Assembly (NCBI RefSeq): GCF_902459665.1
Contig: NZ_CABPSL010000002.1
Location: 62,001-126,000 of the forward strand
Length of the DNA stretch: 64,000 nucleotides
Direction: 5' to 3'
Source: Pandoraea cepalis
Lineage (GTDB): Bacteria > Pseudomonadota > Gammaproteobacteria > Burkholderiales > Burkholderiaceae
Positions 58,524 to 64,000 of the stretch are shown piece by piece. Within the stretch, counting starts at the first letter, position 1. Each line of letters begins with the position of its first letter. A model generated the notes under the pieces. It did not search any database. It saw only the letters and a list, made by a program, of their open reading frames with translations, and was not told where the DNA came from. The translations under genes were made by a program, and so were the position numbers.

Positions 58524-59084
58524 ATGGGGAATCGTTTGAGCAAGATCGTCACGCGCACGGGCGACGGCGGCAAGACCGGCCTCGGGGACGGCGCGCGCGT
58601 GGACAAGTTCAGCCCGCGTATCGTCGCCATCGGCGAGATCGACGAGACCAATTCGCACCTCGGGGTGCTGCTGTGTGAAGACTTGCCGCCGGACGTGCGC
58701 GCCGTGCTTCTCGACGTTCAGCACGATCTGTTCGATCTCGGCGGAGAACTGAGCATGCCGCGTCACACGCTGATCGGCGATGCCCAGGTGGCCAGGCTCG
58801 ACGGCTGGCTGGCGCATTACAACGCCGATCTGCCGCCGCTCAAGGAGTTCATCCTGCCGGGCGGCACGCGCGCGGCAGCGCTGGCGCACGTGGTCCGGAC
58901 CGTTGCCCGAAGGGCGGAGCGCGCCATGGTGGCGCTGGGCGTCGAGGAGACGGTGGCCCCCGCGCCGCGTCAGTACGTCAATCGCCTGTCCGACCTGATG
59001 TTCGTGCTCGCTCGGGTGCTCAATCGGGCCGGTGGCGGCACTGACGTGCTGTGGCGGCGCGATCGGTCCGAAGGCAACTCATAA
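58524..59084 (+). CDS. Cob(I)yrinic acid a,c-diamide adenosyltransferase, PduO type
   Basis: A 186-aa enzyme transferring adenosyl from ATP to cob(I)alamin, giving coenzyme B12. Family motifs: the N-terminal ATP loop SKIVTRTGDGGKTGLGDG, KFSPRIVAIGEIDETNSHLG, FDLGGELSMP, FILPGGTRAAALAHVVRTVARRAERAMVAL and YVNRLSDLMFVLARVLNR. The start at 58524 gives the typical N-terminus; the ribosome site is weak. Convergent with aroG. Confidence 0.92.
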   Translation: MGNRLSKIVTRTGDGGKTGLGDGARVDKFSPRIVAIGEIDETNSHLGVLLCEDLPPDVRAVLLDVQHDLFDLGGELSMPRHTLIGDAQVARLDGWLAHYNADLPPLKEFILPGGTRAAALAHVVRTVARRAERAMVALGVEETVAPAPRQYVNRLSDLMFVLARVLNRAGGGTDVLWRRDRSEGNS

Positions 59085-59169
59085 CCACGACGCGACCGGC
59101 TGACCGCGCCCCAGGCCCGCGGGAATTCGCGGGGCGGGCAGAGCGGGCGGCCACCGGCCGCCCGCCACA

Positions 59170-60243
59170 TCAATTGCCTGCGCCGCGTGCCAGACGACGC
59201 GCACGCACGGCATCGGCCAGCGTATCGAGCACCTTCAGACTGTCTTCCCAGTCGATGCAGGCGTCGGTGATGCTCTGGCCGTAGGTCAGGGGCTTGCCGG
59301 GCACATGGTCCTGACGCCCGGCCACGAGGTTCGACTCGACCATCACACCGATGATCCGGTCGTCGCCGCCGGCGATCTGGCGGGCGATGTCCTCGCAGAC
59401 CGGGATCTGGTTTTCATGCTTCTTCTGGCTGTTGGCGTGCGATGCGTCGATCATTACGCGCGCGGCCAGGCCCGACTTGGCGATGTCGTCGCAGGCGGTC
59501 TGCACGCTGGCGGCGTCGTAGTTCGGCGTCTTGCCGCCCCGCAGGATCAGATGACAGTCTTCGTTACCCGCGGTCGACACGATGGCCGAATGGCCGCCCT
59601 TCGTCACCGACAGGAAATGGTGCGGCTGCGACGCGGCCTTGATGGCGTCGACGGCGATCTTCACGTTGCCGTCGGTGCCGTTCTTGAATCCGACCGGGCA
59701 CGACAGGCCCGATGCCAGTTCGCGGTGCACCTGCGATTCGGTGGTGCGCGCGCCAATGGCGCCCCATGACACGAGATCGGCGATGTACTGCGGGCTGATC
59801 ATGTCGAGGTACTCGGTGCCGGCGGGCAGCCCCAGTTCGTTGATCTGGGCAAGCAGGTCGCGCGCGAGGCGCAGGCCGTCGTTGATCTTGAAACTGTTGT
59901 CCATGTGCGGGTCATTGATCAGACCCTTCCAGCCCACCGTCGTGCGCGGCTTTTCGAAGTACACGCGCATCACGATTTCGAGTTCGCCCTTCAGGCGTTC
60001 GCGCTGTTCGACCAGGCGCGCGGCGTATTCCATCGCGGCTTTCGGATCGTGGATCGAGCAGGGGCCGATGATGACGACGAGACGGTCTTCCATGCCGTGC
60101 AGCACGCGGTGGATGGCGCCGCGCGAGCGATGGATGAGGTCCGCGCTCTTGTCCGAGCATGGGTATTCGCGAATCAGATGCGCCGGCGGCGTCAGTTCCT
60201 TGAGTTCGCGAATACGGACATCATCGGTGTTGTGGGGAGGCAT
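59170..60243 (-). CDS. aroG: 3-deoxy-7-phosphoheptulonate synthase, type I
   Basis: A 357-aa DAHP synthase, first step of aromatic amino acid synthesis from phosphoenolpyruvate and erythrose-4-phosphate. Metal and substrate motifs: VVIIGPCSIHDPKAAMEYA, YFEKPRTTVGWKGLINDPHMD, GARTTESQVHRELASGLSCPVGFKNGTDG, VMIDASHANSQKKHENQ. The start at 60243 has AGGAG seven bases upstream. It is preceded by a Phe/Tyr-rich leader ORF and a terminator, so transcription probably falls when charged Phe/Tyr tRNA is plentiful. Confidence 0.95.
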   Translation of the reverse strand: MPPHNTDDVRIRELKELTPPAHLIREYPCSDKSADLIHRSRGAIHRVLHGMEDRLVVIIGPCSIHDPKAAMEYAARLVEQRERLKGELEIVMRVYFEKPRTTVGWKGLINDPHMDNSFKINDGLRLARDLLAQINELGLPAGTEYLDMISPQYIADLVSWGAIGARTTESQVHRELASGLSCPVGFKNGTDGNVKIAVDAIKAASQPHHFLSVTKGGHSAIVSTAGNEDCHLILRGGKTPNYDAASVQTACDDIAKSGLAARVMIDASHANSQKKHENQIPVCEDIARQIAGGDDRIIGVMVESNLVAGRQDHVPGKPLTYGQSITDACIDWEDSLKVLDTLADAVRARRLARGAGN

Positions 60244-60295
60244 GGCATTTCTCCTGCGCAGTTCGAACTGCGGTTCGTTTCTCGGGATTCGGGTC

Positions 60296-60328
60296 AAAAA
60301 AAAACCGCCAGGCTGTCTGGCGGTTTTT
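60296..60328 (-). terminator. Attenuator terminator in aroG leader
   Basis: Minus-strand stem AAAAACCGCCAG (60328-60317), loop ACAGC, CTGGCGGTTTTT (60311-60300), followed by more T to 60296. Its 5' arm CCGCCAG can instead pair with CTGGCGG at 60379-60373 inside the leader ORF, an antiterminator. It stands 53 bases before the aroG start. Confidence 0.88.
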
Positions 60329-60346
60329 CAGGATTCGTTTCGGTGC

Positions 60347-60427
60347 TTACTGCTGCAACTGCCCCTCTCCTTCCGCCAGCGGTGTGAGAATCGCAAAAAA
60401 ATAAAAGTAAGACGGATGGGCGGTCAT
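60347..60427 (-). CDS. aroG leader peptide, Phe/Tyr-rich
   Basis: A 26-residue ORF from ATG at 60427 to TAA at 60347, in the aroG leader. Residues 7-11 are Tyr-Phe-Tyr-Phe-Phe (codons TAC TTT TAT TTT TTT at 60409-60395), within PSYFYFFAIL. The CTGGCGG antiterminator arm lies in codons 17-19, and the terminator begins 19 bases past the stop. Ribosome stalling on the Tyr/Phe codons would free the antiterminator, as in pheA and trp leaders. It is not linked in frame to aroG. Confidence 0.85.
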   Translation of the reverse strand: MTAHPSYFYFFAILTPLAEGEGQLQQ

Positions 60428-60479
60428 GAGAGATGTGTTCAACATTGCATTGCACGCATTTGCCGTGCACTGGAATCAC

Positions 60480-60508
60480 TTTATACGCCTAATCGAATGA
60501 CGCCGCAA
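60480..60508 (-). promoter_or_regulatory. Candidate aroG promoter
   Basis: On the minus strand TTGCGG (60508-60503) and TATAAA (60485-60480) are separated by 17 bases, about 53 bases before the leader peptide start. The -10 is strong, the -35 weak. Confidence 0.5.
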
Positions 60509-60608
60509 CCGCAGGGGCCGCTAATCGGCTGGAAAACACGCGGATTTTACGTATTTCAAGGCGTCAAATTGCATCAAATAATCGTGTTTATCGAAAAACA
60601 CGCGAAAA

Positions 60609-60628
60609 CGCCCGGTTTGAGCCGGGCG
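60609..60628 (-). terminator. Terminator downstream of tldD
   Basis: On the minus strand CGCCCGG, loop CTCAAA, CCGGGCG followed by TTTTC. It lies 69 bases past the tldD stop and before the aroG promoter, separating the two units. Confidence 0.75.
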
Positions 60629-60696
60629 CTTTGCTATGCTTGACGCATTTTTTGCGGTGCGCCATCCGACGCGTAACATGGCACGCGCCGCCAGCC

Positions 60697-62157
60697 TTAC
60701 GCCGTGCCGCCGACCGTCATGTTCTCCATGCGCAGCGTCGGTTGACCGACGCCCACCGGCACGCTCTGGCCTTCCTTGCCGCACACGCCCACGCCCGAGT
60801 CGAGCGACATATCGTTGCCGATCATCGTGACGTCCTTGAGCGATTCGGGCCCGTTGCCGATGAGCGTGGCGCCCTTGACCGGGTACGTGATCTTGCCGTC
60901 CTCGATCATGTAGGCCTCGGACATCGAGAACACGAACTTGCCATTGGTAATATCCACCTGGCCACCGCCGAAGTTCACGGCGTACAACCCGCGCTTGACC
61001 GACGCGATGATTTCCTCGGGATCCTTGTCGCCGCCGAGCATGTACGTGTTGGTCATGCGCGGCATCGGCAGTGCGGCATACGACTCGCGCCGGCCGTTAC
61101 CCGTCACCGGCATCTTCATCAGACGCGCGTTCAGGCTGTCCTGCATATAGCCGCGCAGAATCCCGTCTTCGATGAGTGTGGTGCACTGCGTCGGATTGCC
61201 TTCGTCGTCGATGTTCAGCGAGCCGCGGCGGTTGGACAGTGTGCCGTCGTCGACCACCGTGACGCCCTTGGCGGCGACACGCTCGCCGAGGCGTCCGGAG
61301 AAGGCCGACGAGCCCTTGCGGTTGAAGTCGCCTTCCAGACCGTGGCCGATGGCTTCGTGCAGCAGCACGCCGGGCCAGCCCGGCCCGAGCACGACTGTCA
61401 TCGCGCCGGCCGGTGCCGGGCGGGCGTCGAGCTTGACGATCGCGCCGTCGACCGCTTCCTTGACGTATTTTTCGAGCAGATCGTCGGTGAAGAACGCGTA
61501 GTCAAGACGCGCCCCGCCGCCACTGTTGCCCATTTCACGGCGGCCGTTGGATTCGACGATGACCGTGACCGACACGCGCACCAGGGGACGCACGTCGGCG
61601 GCGATCACGCCATCGCTGCGCGCGACCAGCACGACGTCGTACTCGCCGGCCAGCCCCGCCATCACTTGCGACACGCGTGGATCGCGTGCGCGCGCGAGCT
61701 TTTCGATACGTTCGAGCAACGCCACCTTGCCGTTTGCGTCGAGCGAGGCGAGCGGATCGGACGGCAGGTACAGCCCGTGCCCGCTGGTATTCGAGAGCTT
61801 GCTACCGACCTTCACACGCCCGCGTCCGGCCGTGGCGATGCTGCGCGTGGCCGCGGCGGCGTCCTTGAGCGCGATGTCGGAGATGTCGTCGGAGTAGGCG
61901 AACGCCGTCCGGTCGCCCACGATGGCACGCACGCCCACGCCTTGATCGATCGAGAACGAACCCGATTTGACGATGCCTTCCTCGAGGCTCCAGGCTTCGC
62001 TGCGTGTGTATTGGAAATACAGGTCGGCATAGTCCACGCGGTGCGTGAAGATGTCGCCCAGTGCGCGTTGCAGGTGGCTTTCGTCAAGGCCGTACGGCGT
62101 GAGCAGCAGCTCGCGGGCCGTGGCCAGGTTCTGGATGCCGGTGTCGATGATTTTCAT
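60697..62157 (-). CDS. tldD: Metalloprotease TldD
   Basis: A 486-aa zinc metalloprotease subunit that acts with TldE/PmbA on peptides such as microcin precursors and CcdA. The HExxxH zinc site is [13 protein letters not shown]; other marks are [58 protein letters not shown] and [19 protein letters not shown]. Full length for the family (about 481 aa). TldE is not in the window. It precedes aroG on the same strand. Confidence 0.95.
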   Translation of the reverse strand: MKIIDTGIQNLATARELLLTPYGLDESHLQRALGDIFTHRVDYADLYFQYTRSEAWSLEEGIVKSGSFSIDQGVGVRAIVGDRTAFAYSDDISDIALKDAAAATRSIATAGRGRVKVGSKLSNTSGHGLYLPSDPLASLDANGKVALLERIEKLARARDPRVSQVMAGLAGEYDVVLVARSDGVIAADVRPLVRVSVTVIVESNGRREMGNSGGGARLDYAFFTDDLLEKYVKEAVDGAIVKLDARPAPAGAMTVVLGPGWPGVLLHEAIGHGLEGDFNRKGSSAFSGRLGERVAAKGVTVVDDGTLSNRRGSLNIDDEGNPTQCTTLIEDGILRGYMQDSLNARLMKMPVTGNGRRESYAALPMPRMTNTYMLGGDKDPEEIIASVKRGLYAVNFGGGQVDITNGKFVFSMSEAYMIEDGKITYPVKGATLIGNGPESLKDVTMIGNDMSLDSGVGVCGKEGQSVPVGVGQPTLRMENMTVGGTA

Positions 62158-62577
62158 GCGGTGTCAGGCCAAGGAAATATGTTCGATAGATGAGGGCGGA
62201 GATAGCGAAATCAACCCTGCAGCACGCCAGGCCGCCCTGCGCGCACGCCAGCACGCGGCACGGATGCGCGGCGGCCCGTGCTCGACAGGGGCCGCGGGTA
62301 CGACGCCGAGCGTACCGTCGCCCATGGCACGGGGCAACTCGGGAAAACGCAGGGCGTCGCCACCCGACCGGCCCATGCGGCCATCGAAGACCCCGGCAAG
62401 GCGTGCTTCCAATGTCCGTATGGCAACGCCGGCGCGGCGGTGGACTGTGCGGTAGACGGTGTGTCGGGACTCGTCATGTCATCGGTGGATGTGGCGCGGA
62501 ACCGTGTCTCCGGCATTTTCGGCGAATAAAGCGGCATATGGCGCATATCGAACGTCTCAGGCATCTCGGAAATGCCC
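62158..62577. other. 420-base gap between yhdP and tldD
   Basis: In related Burkholderiaceae, to my knowledge, a carbon-nitrogen hydrolase (nitrilase) gene sits between these two. Here only a short minus-strand ORF is open (ATG at 62477 to about 62211, 88 codons, starting MTSPDTPSTAQSTAAP). Its first residues look like a nitrilase N-terminal tail, but no catalytic Glu-Lys-Cys region follows. It may be the remnant of a deleted gene. Confidence 0.4.
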
Positions 62578-64000
62578 TCAGTTGCCGCGCATGCCGGACG
62601 CTTGCGCGCTGTTTTGCGCGCCGGGCAGCGCTTCCGGGGATGGCACGATCTTACTCTTATTGCCGTCGGCTTGTTCGATGACGGGATTGTCCCAGGATCC
62701 GCTCACATGGTAGGTCGTCGAGAGCGTGCGCGAGAGCTGCTCGCCCAGCGCCAGTTGCGCGAAAAACGAACCGATGCCCAGTGCCGGGTTGACAATCGCC
62801 CACGCGAGCGACGCCGACGCCGCATTGATCTTCGGCAGCACCAGCACGGTCAGGTCCTGCGTCTCGCGCGCGAGGTCGGTATGACCCTCGATCCTGATGG
62901 TCGCGGCATTGGCATTGATCGTCAGATCGGTGGTGTTGGCCACGCCACCCTGCATCGTGGCGTTCCCGTCGATGCTGTCGAATGGCAGGCCGCTGCCGAT
63001 CACGCTGCTGAAATTGAACGTCAGGAACTTGGCGAGTGTCTGCACGGAAAAAATGCCCAGCAGCTTGGCCAGTCCGGGGTCGGCCTTCAGGATCTGCCCG
63101 CGCTTGAGATCGATCGTGACACGGCCGCCGAGCGTCGGGTAGTCGATCGCGTCGGGACCGCCTCGCCAACCGAAACGGCCCGAGACCGTCCCGGAGCCGT
63201 CCTTGACGGTCTTGGGCATCCCCAGGCGGTCGAGCAGGCCACCCGCGTCCTTCACGTCGAGATTGAAGTCGAGCACGGTGCGGCGCGGCACGTCGTCGCT
63301 CGCCGCGGGGGCTGCGCGGCGACGCGAGGTGCGCCAGTTGCCCTTGACGTTGAGCGTGGCGGCGCTGTTGCTGAGCGAGAGTTGGGTGAGTTGCCACACG
63401 GGCACGCCGTCCTCGATATCGTTGTGCGCGTTCAATTGCAGCCGGCCCAGCGGCTTGTCGCGCAGCACGAACTCATTGGCCACGACGTCGATGGCCGGGA
63501 ACTCGTCGCTCGGCTCATCGAGCACTTGGGTGAGAACATCGTTGCCGTGGTCCTCGCGCGGAATCACCAGTTTCGCGAGCCGCGCGCGCAACGTGCCCGA
63601 CGGGTTCTTCGCATCGGGCGCATGCCATTCGGCAAAGCCGGAAACGAGGTCGGAGGCCAGACTGACCTGCCAGTCGCGATCGCTGCGCTGGGCGCCCACC
63701 ACCAGTTCCGGCCATTGGCGCGACATCAGGCGCACCTGCTTGGCATGCAGGGCGAGACGCGTCGGCAGGTAGGGCGTGAGCGCGCCGAACTCGTCGCGCG
63801 CCGTCGTGGCCGTGGCCGGCGCCCCCGCCGGGGCGGGGGGCGTGCCCGGGGCGCTTTGGGGGGCTGGCGCGTTGGCGGTCCCGGCGTCGCTGGTGAGCGA
63901 CGCGATCACGCTTCGCCAGGCGTCCACGTCGAGCGTATCGAACTGGGCGGCCGCCTGAACCCCCTCGCGCGGGGCGGGCACGGGCTGGTTGATGCCGATG
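62578..64000 (-). CDS. yhdP: YhdP family AsmA-like protein (5' partial)
   Basis: The C-terminal ~474 residues of a large (usually 1250-1400 aa) envelope protein that helps move phospholipid to the outer membrane. The frame is open to the right edge. Visible is the AsmA/DUF3971 C-terminal core: RTVLDFNLDVKDAGGLLDRLGMPKTVKDGSGTVSGRFGWRGGP, GRVTIDLKRGQILKADPGLAKLLGIFSVQTL and LVLPKINAASASLAWAIVNPALGIGSFFAQLAL. It ends with a short polar tail. It is upstream of tldD, a common arrangement. Confidence 0.9.
   Translation of the reverse strand, partial: IGINQPVPAPREGVQAAAQFDTLDVDAWRSVIASLTSDAGTANAPAPQSAPGTPPAPAGAPATATTARDEFGALTPYLPTRLALHAKQVRLMSRQWPELVVGAQRSDRDWQVSLASDLVSGFAEWHAPDAKNPSGTLRARLAKLVIPREDHGNDVLTQVLDEPSDEFPAIDVVANEFVLRDKPLGRLQLNAHNDIEDGVPVWQLTQLSLSNSAATLNVKGNWRTSRRRAAPAASDDVPRRTVLDFNLDVKDAGGLLDRLGMPKTVKDGSGTVSGRFGWRGGPDAIDYPTLGGRVTIDLKRGQILKADPGLAKLLGIFSVQTLAKFLTFNFSSVIGSGLPFDSIDGNATMQGGVANTTDLTINANAATIRIEGHTDLARETQDLTVLVLPKINAASASLAWAIVNPALGIGSFFAQLALGEQLSRTLSTTYHVSGSWDNPVIEQADGNKSKIVPSPEALPGAQNSAQASGMRGN

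Overview
The window reads as a contiguous piece of chromosome from a high-GC betaproteobacterium, most likely Burkholderiaceae (Pandoraea/Burkholderia-like; this is inferred from gene content and codon use, not measured). Genes are dense, often overlap by 1-4 nt and usually have clear GGAG-type ribosome sites. I saw no IS element, prophage, integrase, CRISPR array or rRNA. There is one tRNA, Leu(UAA).

Layout, left to right. 1-2.7 kb: the end of a PotA/PotB/PotC-type ABC importer. 2.9-5.0 kb: a small secreted protein with an ECF sigma/anti-sigma pair. 5.1-9.6 kb: the lower D-glucarate/D-galactarate pathway (KGSADH, kdgD, garD). 9.6-13.7 kb: a nitrate-reductase-associated protein, a small protein coupled to a possible heme-oxygenase-fold protein, an EamA exporter and a hypothetical protein. 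14.2-16.4 kb: egtB-egtD for ergothioneine. 16.5-17.7 kb: tRNA-Leu and a DUF2239 gene with a striking inverted repeat upstream. 18.0-20.9 kb: rpfF and rpfR, the DSF-type quorum signal synthase and its PAS-GGDEF-EAL receptor. 21.4-23.6 kb: katG. 23.7-27.0 kb: chrA and chrB with a long dyad at the chrB start, then an EamA transporter with a His-rich tail. 27.1-28.3 kb: two poorly characterised genes. 28.4-32.6 kb: ligK and ligJ with an MFS carrier and a LysR regulator (end of the 4-oxalomesaconate pathway). 32.6-37.8 kb: a LacI regulator divergent from gudP, an SMP-30 lactonase and gudD (upper glucarate pathway). 37.8-39.9 kb: a SulP transporter and a cytochrome c. 40.0-43.0 kb: a polar amino acid ABC importer, then an AsnC regulator. 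44.1-47.6 kb: an ftrABCD-type ferrous iron uptake operon. 47.6-53.2 kb: ubiA, proC, yggS, glutathione peroxidase, a small hypothetical gene and a MocR regulator. 53.3-58.2 kb: a FAD oxidase, glcD, a voltage-gated channel and glcE. 58.5-64 kb: a PduO-type adenosyltransferase, aroG with a Phe/Tyr attenuator, tldD and the 3' end of yhdP.

The genes work together in several ways. gudD and garD both yield 5-keto-4-deoxyglucarate, which KdgD and KGSADH turn into 2-oxoglutarate. The two halves lie about 25 kb apart but carry near-identical 14-bp palindromes, so one regulator may link them. KatG, EgtBD, glutathione peroxidase, ChrAB and FtrABCD form a redox and metal theme. RpfF/RpfR link a fatty-acid signal to c-di-GMP. 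The best regulatory discovery is the leader of aroG: a 26-codon peptide with a Tyr-Phe-Tyr-Phe-Phe run followed by mutually exclusive hairpins. Other points worth a second look are the ion-channel gene inside the glycolate oxidase operon with no glcF, the operator-like repeats at DUF2239 and chrB, and the uncharacterised 10.6-12.9 kb cassette.
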